Shown: positions 21,090 through 30,837, counted from the stretch's first letter. The stretch is 64,000 nt of DNA from Pectobacterium brasiliense (GCF_013449685.1 NZ_JACDSF010000029.1:10829-74828); one strand, 5' to 3'. Notes: a model not told the origin generated them from the sequence alone. Program-made: numbers and translations.

Positions 21090-22157
21090 ATGACCACTTT
21101 TATCCAACTTCATTTTTTAACCGCTTATCCGTCTTCTAACCTGAACCGTGATGATGCGGGGCGTCCGAAAACCGCCATCGTTGGCGGCATCGAGCGTTTG
21201 CGGGTGTCCTCGCAAAGTCTGAAACGTGCATGGCGTACCTCTGAGGTGTTTGAGTCCGCAATGGACGGCCATATCGGCACCCGCAGTCGTCGCATTGGGC
21301 GTGATATCTACACTGCGCTGATTGCCGGCGGTATGAGTGAAAAGTTGGCCGATGAGGCGGCGAAGAGCATTGCTGAGCAGTTCGGTAAAGCGAAAAAAGA
21401 AGAGAAAGGCAGTAAAGACCCGCTGGAAAAATACGATATCGAACAGCTTGCTCACTTCAGCGTGCAGGAAAGGGTGTTGATCGACCAACTGGTTGCTCGC
21501 CTGATTGCTGAATCACGTAAGCCAAATAGCGAAGAGCTGAAACTGCTGCGCAAAGATGCCGCCAGCGTCGATATCGCGCTGTTTGGTCGTATGCTGGCTT
21601 CCAGCCCAGAATTCAATATTGAAGCAGCCTGTCAGGTAGCACACGCGCTGGGTGTGAGTGCCGTCACCATCGAAGACGACTTCTTCACGGCGGTGGATGA
21701 TCTGAATACGTCAGCCGACAGCGGATCGGCGCATATGGGCGAACAGAGCTTTGCTTCGGCGCTGTTCTATCACTATGTCTGCATTAACCGCGATCTGCTG
21801 CTGGAAAACCTGAATAACGATGAAAAGCTGGTGGCGCGAACCCTGCGTGCGCTGACGGAAACGGCGCTGACCGTATCGCCGGGCGGCAAGCAGAACAGCT
21901 TTGCCAGCCGGGCGCTGGCAACCTATGCGCTGGCAGAAAAGGGAAGCGATCAGCCGCGTACCTTGTCGGTCGCGTTTTTCAAACCTATTCGCAGTGACGA
22001 TCAGGTCAATAACGCCATCGAGCTGCTGCGTAAACAAAAAACCAAATTTGACCGAGTGTACGCCTCTGTGGGCAGCGTTCCTTTCTATGAGTTGAACGTT
22101 GAAGCCGAAAGCGAGGGCGGTTCGCTGCAAGGGTTACTGGATTTCATCAGCCAGTAG
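21090..22157 (+). CDS. casC: Cascade backbone subunit CasC (Cse4/Cas7e)
   Basis: 355 residues. Six copies would form the crRNA-binding backbone of Cascade. Recognisable by the N-terminus TFIQLHFLTAYPSSNLNRDDAGRPK, the SQSLKRAWRTS segment and TVSPGGKQNSFASRA. It begins 3 bp after casB. Confidence 0.97.
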   Translation: MTTFIQLHFLTAYPSSNLNRDDAGRPKTAIVGGIERLRVSSQSLKRAWRTSEVFESAMDGHIGTRSRRIGRDIYTALIAGGMSEKLADEAAKSIAEQFGKAKKEEKGSKDPLEKYDIEQLAHFSVQERVLIDQLVARLIAESRKPNSEELKLLRKDAASVDIALFGRMLASSPEFNIEAACQVAHALGVSAVTIEDDFFTAVDDLNTSADSGSAHMGEQSFASALFYHYVCINRDLLLENLNNDEKLVARTLRALTETALTVSPGGKQNSFASRALATYALAEKGSDQPRTLSVAFFKPIRSDDQVNNAIELLRKQKTKFDRVYASVGSVPFYELNVEAESEGGSLQGLLDFISQ

Positions 22158-22166
22158 GAGCGCGAT

Positions 22167-22901
22167 ATGGATAACTATCTGGTCTTCCAGGTCTACGCCC
22201 CGCTGGTGTCGTGGGGGGAAGTGGCGGTGGGTGAAGTGCGCCATACCTCTACAGTGCCCAGTCGCTCGGCGTTGCTGGGGTTGCTGGCAGCGGCGTTGGG
22301 GATCCGGCGTGACGATAGGGCCGCGCTGACGGTTTTCAACCAGCATTACCACGTGGCGGTGCGGCCGCTTTCCAATCGTGAAACCTGGCTGAATGACTAC
22401 CACACGGTGCAGATGCCGAAAGAAAACCGCAAAGTGCCGCGCTACACAAGACGTGATGAATTGCGGCCGGAGGCGGGGCAATCGCTCGAAACCATGCTGA
22501 CCTCACGCGAATACCGCTGTGATGCCTATTACCACATCGCCATTAGTGCCACACCGGATGCACCTTACTCGTTAAGTGCACTGCGGGATGCGTTGCTATC
22601 ACCGGTATTTACGCTCTATTTCGGGCGTAAAAGCTGTCCGCCTGCGCTGCCGCTGGCACCGCACCTGTTTGCCGGCACGCTGGCTGAGGTGTGGCAGTTA
22701 GCAAAGCAAACGCCAGCACTGAACGACCTTGCATTAGAGACGATCGGTCGTGCCGAAGGCGTGTGCTACTGGGAACAGGAAAGTGACACGGGATTAACGG
22801 CGCAATACCGCGTCTCACGGAACGATCAGCCCGCCGATCGACGGCGCTGGCAATTCACTTCCCGCGTGCAATATGCCGGCAGTGAAAAGGGAGAGGAATG
22901 A
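22167..22901 (+). CDS. casD: Cascade subunit CasD (Cas5e)
   Basis: 244 residues. Binds the 5' handle of the crRNA. Typical Cas5e N-terminus (YLVFQVYAPLVSWGEVAVGEVRHTSTVPSRSALLGLLAAALGI) and an RRDELR segment in the middle. Its stop codon overlaps the casE start. Confidence 0.96.
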   Translation: MDNYLVFQVYAPLVSWGEVAVGEVRHTSTVPSRSALLGLLAAALGIRRDDRAALTVFNQHYHVAVRPLSNRETWLNDYHTVQMPKENRKVPRYTRRDELRPEAGQSLETMLTSREYRCDAYYHIAISATPDAPYSLSALRDALLSPVFTLYFGRKSCPPALPLAPHLFAGTLAEVWQLAKQTPALNDLALETIGRAEGVCYWEQESDTGLTAQYRVSRNDQPADRRRWQFTSRVQYAGSEKGEE

Positions 22902-23548
22902 TGTATTTTTCCAGAATAACGCTGCAACTCAATGCATTGCCGCGCGTGATGGCGGAAAAGCGGCTGCACGCGGGGGGCTATGCCAGCCACCAGTGGCTCT
23001 GGCAGCTCTTCCCCGAGCATCTTCAGAGATCGTTCCTGTTCCGTGAAGAGGCACATGAAACAAAAAGTCTGTTTTACCTGCTCTCTGAACAGGCACCGCA
23101 GGCAGGCCATAACCTGTTTCAGGTGGAAACCAAACCCTATCAACCGCAGTGGCATAACGGCATGATGCTGGCGTTTTCGCTACGAGCTAATCCGGTGGTC
23201 ACGCGGGACGGCAAGCGTAGCGATGTGTTGATGGATGCACGTCATCAGGCGAAAGCTGCCGGGCTATCTGGCGTAGAACTGTGGCAGCATCAACAGCAGC
23301 GTGCTCATGACTGGCTGGTACGTCAGGGGGAATACGCGGGCTTTACGGTGTCGTCGTGTCGGGTCGATGGCTATCAACGCCATCGCCTGAACAAGCCCGG
23401 CCAGTCGGCGGCGATTATGTTCAGCAGCGTGGATTATGATGGGGTGCTCCACATTACAGATGCTGAACGCTTTGCGACGGCTGTCCGGCAGGGGTTAGGG
23501 AAAAGTAAAGCATTGGGATGTGGCCTGCTGCTATTGAAACGGGCGTAG
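22898..23548 (+). CDS. casE: crRNA endonuclease CasE (Cas6e)
   Basis: 216 residues. Cleaves the pre-crRNA at the base of the repeat hairpin and stays bound to the 3' end. The N-terminal part has AEKRLHAGGYASHQWLWQLFP with the conserved His/Trp segment. The C-terminus has the glycine-rich loop GLGKSKALGCGLLLL typical of RAMP proteins. Either ATG 22898 or ATG 22901 could start it; both follow GAGAGGA. Confidence 0.96.
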   Translation: MMYFSRITLQLNALPRVMAEKRLHAGGYASHQWLWQLFPEHLQRSFLFREEAHETKSLFYLLSEQAPQAGHNLFQVETKPYQPQWHNGMMLAFSLRANPVVTRDGKRSDVLMDARHQAKAAGLSGVELWQHQQQRAHDWLVRQGEYAGFTVSSCRVDGYQRHRLNKPGQSAAIMFSSVDYDGVLHITDAERFATAVRQGLGKSKALGCGLLLLKRA

Positions 23549-23575
23549 CCTGCCCCGTTACAGGGAGAGTTGACG

Positions 23576-24493
23576 ATGTATGTTCCGCTCAACCCGATCC
23601 CGCTTAAGGATCGGGTTTCACTCATCTTTCTGCAATACGGGCAGATTGATGTCATTGATGGTGCGTTTGTGCTGGTGGATAAAACCGGCGTGCGCACGCA
23701 TATTCCCGTGGGGTCGGTTGCCTGCATCATGCTGGAGCCGGGCACGCGGATTTCTCATGCGGCTGTGCGTCTGGCTGCGACGGTCGGGACGCTGCTGGTG
23801 TGGGTCGGCGAAGCCGGTGTGCGGCTGTATGCGTCTGGCCAGCCTGGTGGCGCGCGGTCAGACAAGTTGCTCTATCAGGCCAAGCTGGCGTTGGATGAGG
23901 AACTGCGCCTTAAAGTGGTGCGCAAAATGTTTGAGCTACGCTTTGGTGAACCTGCGCCGAGCCGCCGTTCGGTCGATCAGCTCAGGGGAATTGAAGGTGC
24001 CCGCGTGCGCCAAACGTATACGCTGTTGGCGCAGCAGTATGGCGTGAAATGGAATGGCCGACGTTACGACCCGAAAGACTGGGAACGAGGCGACAAGGTT
24101 AACCAGTGTATTAGCGCGGCGACGTCCTGCCTGTACGGCATTACTGAGGCAGCCGTGCTCGCGGCGGGGTATGCGCCAGCGATCGGGTTTGTGCACAGCG
24201 GCAAGCCGCTCTCTTTTGTCTACGACATTGCCGACATCATCAAATTCGAGGGTGTAGTGGCGAAAGCCTTTGAAATTGCAGCCCGCAATCCTGCCGAGCC
24301 GGATCGTGAAGTGCGGCTTGCCTGTCGTGATATTTTCCGCAGCCAGAAAACGCTGAGCAAACTGATTCCCTTGATTGAGGAAGTCTTGTCTGCGGGGGGC
24401 ATTACGCCGCCGCTGCCGCCGGACGATGCACAGCCGCCTGCAATCCCAGAACCGAAACCGTTTGGTGACAGCGGCCACCGGGGGCAGGGTTAA
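23576..24493 (+). CDS. cas1: CRISPR integrase Cas1 (type I-E)
   Basis: 305 residues. Metal-dependent integrase that inserts new spacers together with Cas2. The ATG at 23576 (MYVPLNPIPLKDR) was chosen over an upstream TTG because GGGAGAG is correctly spaced. Active-site residues are visible: Glu in LRGIEGARVR, His in GFVHSGKPLSF and Asp in YDIADIIK. The C-terminal tail is Pro-rich. Confidence 0.97.
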   Translation: MYVPLNPIPLKDRVSLIFLQYGQIDVIDGAFVLVDKTGVRTHIPVGSVACIMLEPGTRISHAAVRLAATVGTLLVWVGEAGVRLYASGQPGGARSDKLLYQAKLALDEELRLKVVRKMFELRFGEPAPSRRSVDQLRGIEGARVRQTYTLLAQQYGVKWNGRRYDPKDWERGDKVNQCISAATSCLYGITEAAVLAAGYAPAIGFVHSGKPLSFVYDIADIIKFEGVVAKAFEIAARNPAEPDREVRLACRDIFRSQKTLSKLIPLIEEVLSAGGITPPLPPDDAQPPAIPEPKPFGDSGHRGQG

Positions 24494-24787
<294 letters not shown>

Positions 24788-24871
24788 GTTAGCGATCTTT
24801 AACAACATGGAAAAATCGGTGGGATTTTTTATGCCGAAAAAAGTATTATAAAACAATGCTCTATTTTTAGA
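24788..24871 (+). promoter_or_regulatory. CRISPR leader
   Basis: 84-bp AT-rich segment between cas2 and the first repeat, with poly-A/T tracts. By position it holds the pre-crRNA promoter and the integration signals. I could not identify a convincing IHF site by eye. Confidence 0.75.
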
Positions 24872-27283
24872 GTGTTCCCCGCGCCAGCGGGGATAAACCG
24901 CATTCGTTTTCCTTTTCCCGCTAGCTCGTCAGCGTGTTCCCCGCGCCAGCGGGGATAAACCGATGGGATACCCCTTGTTGAGGTTCCTCAAACCGTGTTC
25001 CCCGCGCCAGCGGGGATAAACCGCGTACACAAGTTCATTTTTCAGTGGCAACGCCGTGTTCCCCGCGCCAGCGGGGATAAACCGCAGCGCAAACATAGGT
25101 TTTGCGTCGTCAATGCGTGTTCCCCGCGCCAGCGGGGATAAACCGTTGTTGCTATTTCCCGCCTGACTGCCAGCGGTGTGTTCCCCGCGCCAGCGGGGAT
25201 AAACCGGGCCGCGATAGGAGATAATCAAGATGAAACAGGTGTTCCCCGCGCCAGCGGGGATAAACCGCGCGGTCGGCGTGGTGAGGTTACGGCTCTTGAG
25301 TGTTCCCCGCGCCAGCGGGGATAAACCGGGGCATACTCCAGAGATGGAATGGCCAGACCAGTGTTCCCCGCGCCAGCGGGGATAAACCGATCGCGCCACG
25401 TCCTGAAGTATTTCTATTGCTGTGTTCCCCGCGCCAGCGGGGATAAACCGTCGCCAAGTCTAAAGAAATGAGCATCGTTCAGGTGTTCCCCGCGCCAGCG
25501 GGGATAAACCTCAAAAAAAATCCCGCCGATTTCTGGGCGGGACGTGTTCCCCGCGCCAGCGGGGATAAACCGGCCCAGAACAATAAAATGTGGCCACTTT
25601 TAGAGTGTTCCCCGCGCCAGCGGGGATAAACCGGAACGCCGTGGTTTCAGTCCATCCTCGGAAAAGTGTTCCCCGCGCCAGCGGGGATAAACCGTTATCG
25701 CTGGGTGCCTGAATCGCTGCGCTGCTGTGTTCCCCGCGCCAGCGGGGATAAACCGCCTGCCGAGTGTCGGCTTGGCTTTTTTGACCAGTGTTCCCCGCGC
25801 CAGCGGGGATAAACCGTCGCCGCAAGGCGCTGCCCACGCACTGAACACGTGTTCCCCGCGCCAGCGGGGATAAACCGATGCCGAGCCACCAGCGGGGTTT
25901 ATGTTACGAGTGTTCCCCGCGCCAGCGGGGATAAACCGTTAACGTTATCCGAATGGCAAAGGATTTATAACGTGTTCCCCGCGCCAGCGGGGATAAACCG
26001 CTGTATTGTTTTGTATTGCGTAATATCGCTCACGTGTTCCCCGCGCCAGCGGGGATAAACCGCGTAGGTTTGGCTTTTCTTCTGGCTCCGTTGGGTGTTC
26101 CCCGCGCCAGCGGGGATAAACCGCTATGAAGAAATGAAATTTTTCTGGGTGTGGGGTGTTCCCCGCGCCAGCGGGGATAAACCGCACGTGGCGCATGGCA
26201 TGAGCATTCCACCGATGTGTTCCCCGCGCCAGCGGGGATAAACCGGATGACGTTATCGAATCCCGCGCCGTTCCCCCGTGTTCCCCGCGCCAGCGGGGAT
26301 AAACCGAATGCTCGCACCAAGAACACCTACGACCGCGCGTGTTCCCCGCGCCAGCGGGGATAAACCGACTTGAGCGCGTGGCTTGTGTGATGTTAAAAAG
26401 TGTTCCCCGCGCCAGCGGGGATAAACCGGATTATCGGTATAGTTACACTCAATGATGAGAGTGTTCCCCGCGCCAGCGGGGATAAACCGCGCAACTACTG
26501 AATAACTCACCTCATCACCGTGTGTTCCCCGCGCCAGCGGGGATAAACCGGAACGGAAGAGAAGATAAAATGCCAAAATCAGGTGTTCCCCGCGCCAGCG
26601 GGGATAAACCGCGCGTCGTCAGCCTACTGTATGGGTTCGTCGCGTGTTCCCCGCGCCAGCGGGGATAAACCGCCATAACCTATCTGATCGGTTTCTTCTT
26701 TTGGGTGTTCCCCGCGCCAGCGGGGATAAACCGCACACCATTGCTGTTCCTCTGTCATCCACATAGTGTTCCCCGCGCCAGCGGGGATAAACCGGTATTG
26801 CCTCTGGTGTTTTGCGCGGAGAGGAAGTGTTCCCCGCGCCAGCGGGGATAAACCGGTAGGGAGATCATTCATTACAGGAGTTTCCTCGTGTTCCCCGCGC
26901 CAGCGGGGATAAACCGCTGATCGGCTCAAGCGGCGTGGTATGCGTGTAGTGTTCCCCGCGCCAGCGGGGATAAACCGCGCCTTTCTTTCGCCGCAACTGG
27001 ACGCGAGCAGTGTTCCCCGCGCCAGCGGGGATAAACCGGCCTTTTACTGATCTGTACTTGCAGTAATTCCCGTGTTCCCCGCGCCAGCGGGGATAAACCG
27101 CGCTATGTCTATCCGGCATACAGTAATCATTTGTGTTCCCCGCGCCAGCGGGGATAAACCGTGCAATCAGTGAATCACTCCCACCCTCCAGACGTGTTCC
27201 CCGCGCCAGCGGGGATAAACCGGCCAGCTATCCTCACCAGCTTCTGCGCGTAATGTGTTCCCCGCGCCAGCGGGGATAAACTG
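24872..27283 (+). CRISPR. type I-E CRISPR array, 40 repeats and 39 spacers
   Basis: 29-bp repeats with the CCCCGC-GCCA-GCGGGG stem of enteric type I-E repeats, beginning GTGTTCCC and ending ATAAACCG. I counted 40 repeat starts from 24872 to 27255. Most spacers are 32 bp, giving a 61-bp period; spacers 1, 18, 19 and 36 are 33 bp. Repeats look identical except repeat 11, with a terminal T at 25511, and the last one, which ends CTG instead of CCG. The degenerate end and the position of cas2 and the leader place the leader at the left, so transcription is rightward. Spacer 11 contains a hairpin with an A-run. Confidence 0.99.
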
Positions 27284-27314
27284 GGCTTATACCCCTTGTT
27301 GCATGTTGGTCTAA

Positions 27315-27329
27315 ATGTCCCCCGCACGG
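27315..27329 (+). repeat. decayed CRISPR repeat remnant
   Basis: ATGTCCCCCGCAC matches 10 of the first 13 repeat bases and sits one repeat-spacer unit after the last recognisable repeat. The rest of this repeat is lost. Confidence 0.45.
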
Positions 27330-27465
27330 AACCAAATCCCGCCTCTGGCTGGCGCGATGGGGGATTACGTGTCAGTATTAAAGCACGCCATTTTTGCACT
27401 CATCGTCACAGTGAGGCGCGATGCCAATGATTTTGTCTTCCATACGTTACCCGTAAGGAGGTGAT

Positions 27466-27924
27466 ATGAAAGTTGAAGCCGCAGAGTCGTCCGTTTTTGC
27501 CAGCCAGCAGGTGATGGCGAAGCGTTCCACAGAGCATGCAGAGAAAGCGGCGCTGTCCGAACAGCTTCAGTCTTATCAGGCGGGCAGCGGTGCCGTTCCT
27601 GTGGGTCAGACGACGCGGTATGATTTCACCCGCATTAGCCCTGCCGAGCTGTATGAAACGGTTGAAGGCCTTGTCAGCAGTGGGCGGTTGGGACGTGAAG
27701 AAGGTTCCGCGCTGCTGGGTTTTGTCTCGTCGCCGAGAGCTGAAGGGGGAAGTATTCCGCCTTCCAACGTGTTCCAGCCGATTAATGTCTTCGACACCAT
27801 TCAGCAAGGCGTCGCGGGTGCATCATCCCGTAGCGAAGTGCAAAATACCGAAAGCCTGCAACGTGCCGCAGAAGCGCTGAACCGCTTTCAGGGACAGGTC
27901 TCCAGCATTAGCGTTTACGTCTAG
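27466..27924 (+). CDS. conserved-looking hypothetical protein downstream of CRISPR array
   Basis: 152 residues, no signal peptide or membrane helix. Not recognised. The start is preceded by TAAGGAGGTGAT, complementary to essentially the whole anti-Shine-Dalgarno end of 16S rRNA, with GGAGG 4 bp before the ATG, so translation should be efficient. The sequence is polar, with a helical N-terminus, a middle segment ISPAELYETVEGLVSSGRLGREEGSALLGFV that resembles a small helical domain, and a Ser/Gln-rich end. A strong hairpin follows 38 bp later. Confidence 0.75.
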   Translation: MKVEAAESSVFASQQVMAKRSTEHAEKAALSEQLQSYQAGSGAVPVGQTTRYDFTRISPAELYETVEGLVSSGRLGREEGSALLGFVSSPRAEGGSIPPSNVFQPINVFDTIQQGVAGASSRSEVQNTESLQRAAEALNRFQGQVSSISVYV

Positions 27925-27962
27925 CGCATGTCGGCACGCATAATTTGCTAAATTCCTTTTTT

Positions 27963-27986
27963 CTATCCCCGCGTTTGCGGGGATAG
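27963..27986 (+). terminator. CRISPR-repeat-like hairpin downstream of the hypothetical gene
   Basis: CTATCCCCGC and GCGGGGATAG are perfect 10-bp arms around GTTT. The core CCCCGC...GCGGGGATA is identical to the stem of the CRISPR repeat; only the loop differs. It probably ends the preceding gene, although the T-run is weak. Confidence 0.6.
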
Positions 27987-28021
27987 TCGCTTTATACCGC
28001 GCTCAGCGCTTTAGGCTTATC

Positions 28022-29374
28022 TTAACGTGGGGTTCGGGCTTTGATTTCCGTCAGCAGCGTGATTAGCGCCTGCACGTTATCGTCCTGCGTGCGCCAGGAT
28101 GACACGCTGATGCGCAGTGCCGGACGCCCCTGCCAGACGGTGCCGCCAAACCATGCCTTGCCCGACGCCTGTAGCGCTTCTCGTATCGCCGTGGTTTGGC
28201 CGTCGGTTTCCCCCCGCAGCAGAACCTGATTAAGCACAACCCGATTCAGTATCTCAAAACCCGCATGGCGCAGGCCGTCGGCGATGAAGGTTGCCTGTCG
28301 GCAGTGTCGTTCGACCATCTCTGCCACGCCGTCGCGCCCCAGCGTACGCAGTGCTGCCCACACCGGAATGCCGCGCGGCCGACGGGAGAACTCGAGTGTC
28401 AGGTTCTTCTGCGCATCTCGCGCCGCACTGGAATAGACGGCATCCGCGTTCATCGCTTCCGCCAGCACGTCCGCATCGCGGCAAATCGCCATCGCACAAT
28501 CGTAAGGGGTGTTCAGCCATTTATGCGCGTCCGTTGTCCAGCTATCGGCTAGCTCGATGCCGTCGGTGAGCGCCGCGTGGGACGAGGCTCTGGCCCACAG
28601 CCCGAAGGCGCCATCAACGTGAACCCAGGCACCCGCTGCTTTCGCGATGGGAATGATCTGCGCAAAGTCATCGAACTCGCCCGTGTTGACCTCGCCCGCC
28701 TGCAAACAAAGAATCGTGCGGTCGTCCAGCGAAGGAAGCTGCGCTACGTCGATCTGCCCAAACGCATTCACGGGCGCGATACGTAAATGGCGTAGCCCAA
28801 AGCCGAGTACGCGCAGCGCTTTCTTCACGGTGATGTGCGTCAGTTCTGAAATCACGACCTTAATTTCAGGTGCGCCGTTCAGTCCATCGTTGTCAAAATC
28901 CCAGCCCTGTTTTGCCAGCAGAGCACGACGTGCGGCGGCCAGGCAGGAAAGTGTGCAGACGGTGGCGCTAGTGCCGAAACCCACGGCGCTTTCTTTGGGC
29001 AAGTTCAGCGCATCGAGTACCCAGCGGCTGGCGAGGCGTTCCAGCGTGGCGGATACCGGCGAGTTATCAAAGGTGGAGGCGCACTGATCCCAGGCGATCA
29101 TTAATCGCTCGGAAGCGGCGGCGACCGGCAATGAGGCACCGATAACAAAGCCGAAATAGTTCGGGCCATTGGAAGCGGTGGTGGCTGGTGAGCCGACCTC
29201 ATCCAGCAGCGTCAGCGTGCTTTCGGGCGAGAAGCCCTGTTGCGGCAGCGCTTCATCAAAACGTCCCAGTGCGGCGAGGGCTGCGGCATCGGGGAAAACC
29301 CGACGCTGTGCAGTCTCAGCCAGATAGCGTCGGCCGCGCTCGTCGGCATCAGCCAGTAACGTCAGTTCGCTCAT
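28022..29374 (-). CDS. PLP-dependent group II decarboxylase-like protein
   Basis: 450 residues, fold type I PLP enzyme of the aromatic-amino-acid/glutamate decarboxylase group. Visible residues are the Schiff-base lysine in TDAHKWLNTPYD (K285), the aspartate that pairs with the PLP pyridine nitrogen in VHVDGAF (D254) and the ring-stacking histidine in ELTHITVKKA (H180). The substrate cannot be read from the sequence. A divergently regulated MFS exporter gene lies 53 bp upstream on the same strand, so the two may form a product-plus-export unit. Confidence 0.85.
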   Translation of the reverse strand: MSELTLLADADERGRRYLAETAQRRVFPDAAALAALGRFDEALPQQGFSPESTLTLLDEVGSPATTASNGPNYFGFVIGASLPVAAASERLMIAWDQCASTFDNSPVSATLERLASRWVLDALNLPKESAVGFGTSATVCTLSCLAAARRALLAKQGWDFDNDGLNGAPEIKVVISELTHITVKKALRVLGFGLRHLRIAPVNAFGQIDVAQLPSLDDRTILCLQAGEVNTGEFDDFAQIIPIAKAAGAWVHVDGAFGLWARASSHAALTDGIELADSWTTDAHKWLNTPYDCAMAICRDADVLAEAMNADAVYSSAARDAQKNLTLEFSRRPRGIPVWAALRTLGRDGVAEMVERHCRQATFIADGLRHAGFEILNRVVLNQVLLRGETDGQTTAIREALQASGKAWFGGTVWQGRPALRISVSSWRTQDDNVQALITLLTEIKARTPR

Positions 29375-29427
29375 GTTTTTCCCTTATCAATAGGCTTGTG
29401 TGTTTATCAAGCAGCGTTGTTTCGCTA

Positions 29428-30699
29428 TCACGATGGCGTGGAAGCGGCCGGTGACGGCACTGAGGCGTGCAGCGTCACTTTCCAGAAAAGCAGCGCCGTC
29501 AGGCTGACGGCTGCACCAAGGAGGCACACGCCTGACCAGCCCGCAGCGTCATACGCTGCTGTCGTTGCCATCGCGCCAAGTCCGCTGCCGATGCTATAAA
29601 ACAGCATATAACAGCCAACCAGACGGCTGTGCGCATCGGGATGCGTCTTGAAAATCATGCTTTGGTTGGTGACGTGAATGGCCTGTCCGCCCAGATCGAG
29701 AACGATAATGCCGGCCACCAGCGCGAAGAGAGAATAGGGCGCTAACCACAGCGGTAGCCACGATGTCAGCAGCAATAATAGGGCGATGCCGCTGACCCAC
29801 TGTTCGCGGCCTTTATCAGCCAATGAGCCCGCTTTTACCGCCGCCAATGCGCCGAGAATCCCCACCAGACCAAACGCACCGATAACCGTATGAGAAAAGA
29901 AATACGGTTCGCGACTCAGCGGCAGAACCAGTGCGCTCCAGAAAATGCTCAGGGCAGCAAACATCAGTAAAGCGATGGTGCCGCGTATTTGCAACACCCG
30001 TTCTTGACGCAGCAGGGTCAGCATAGAAAGCAGCAACGCGGAATAGCGTGGGCGCTGCCGGGCAAGCGGCTGATGCGGCAGTGTGCGCCATAAAAGCACG
30101 GCAAGCAGGAGCATCAGCAGCGCGGAGAAAAAGTACACGCTGCGCCAGCCTGCAACATCGGCGATAAAGCCGGACAGCACGCGCGCCAGCAACAGCCCAA
30201 TCACCACGCCGCCCTGTGCTGCACCCACCACGCGTCCGCGCTCCTGCGGTGCGGCAGCCGTTGCGGCATAAGCAATCAGACCCTGAGTCATTGCCGTACC
30301 GAGCATGCCCACGGCCAGCATGCCGAGCAATAGAGCCAGGGGCGTGGTGGATAGCCCAACGGCGATCAGCGCTACGATGAGCGCACTCAACTGGGCGAGC
30401 ATCAAATAGCGTCGATTGAGGATATCACCCAGCGGTACGAGCAGAATTAACGCCAGTGCACAGCCAAGCTGTGTTGCGGTCATCACGCCGCCAACGGCGG
30501 CGATACTGATGTGAAAATCTACCGATAGCGCATCCAACAGCGGCTGTGCGTAATACACATTGGCGACGCTGAGGGCGCTGGCACAGGCAAACAGCAAAAC
30601 TAACGCACGCGGCAATGTCGTCTGCGTGCTGTAAAGATCGCCTTCGGTAACGGATGACGTGGTATGAATAGGGCTTGTTTTCATCGTATTGGCTTTCAT
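29428..30699 (-). CDS. MFS transporter, drug/metabolite efflux type
   Basis: 423 residues with twelve hydrophobic segments. The MFS signature region between helices 2 and 3 reads PLGDILNRRYLM. A short polar N-terminus precedes helix 1 (ALVLLFACASALSVANVYYAQPLLDAL). This type (YbcL/YdeA-like single-family efflux) exports small molecules by proton antiport. It is divergent from an HxlR regulator, with a 10-bp inverted repeat between them. Confidence 0.88.
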   Translation of the reverse strand: MKANTMKTSPIHTTSSVTEGDLYSTQTTLPRALVLLFACASALSVANVYYAQPLLDALSVDFHISIAAVGGVMTATQLGCALALILLVPLGDILNRRYLMLAQLSALIVALIAVGLSTTPLALLLGMLAVGMLGTAMTQGLIAYAATAAAPQERGRVVGAAQGGVVIGLLLARVLSGFIADVAGWRSVYFFSALLMLLLAVLLWRTLPHQPLARQRPRYSALLLSMLTLLRQERVLQIRGTIALLMFAALSIFWSALVLPLSREPYFFSHTVIGAFGLVGILGALAAVKAGSLADKGREQWVSGIALLLLLTSWLPLWLAPYSLFALVAGIIVLDLGGQAIHVTNQSMIFKTHPDAHSRLVGCYMLFYSIGSGLGAMATTAAYDAAGWSGVCLLGAAVSLTALLFWKVTLHASVPSPAASTPS

Positions 30700-30717
30700 G
30701 GCTCAACTTGGTTTCAA

Positions 30718-30755
30718 AATAAAACCACTTGAAGCATAAATACTCTGGTTTTATT
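30718..30755. promoter_or_regulatory. candidate HxlR operator between MFS gene and regulator
   Basis: AATAAAACCA (30718-30727) and TGGTTTTATT (30746-30755) are perfect 10-bp inverted arms in the 138-bp divergent promoter region. HxlR-type regulators usually bind such sites near their own gene. Confidence 0.55.
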
Positions 30756-30837
30756 CTGCAACCAAAAAACATGCGGTCAGTTTTCCGCCTGTGGGTAAGG
30801 CAGGCAGGATGAACAGGAAAAAGGGGAGGAAGTATTC

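Noticed and set aside
25866..25909. Spacer containing CCAGCGGGG, part of the repeat sequence
   Set aside because: Nine bases in a GC-rich spacer can match by chance, and the spacer has normal length, so this is not a recombined repeat.
24929..27119. Minus-strand reading frames through the CRISPR array with repeated VYPRWRGEH, LSPLARGT and FIPAGAGNT
   Set aside because: They are translations of the repeat unit in three frames and not genes.
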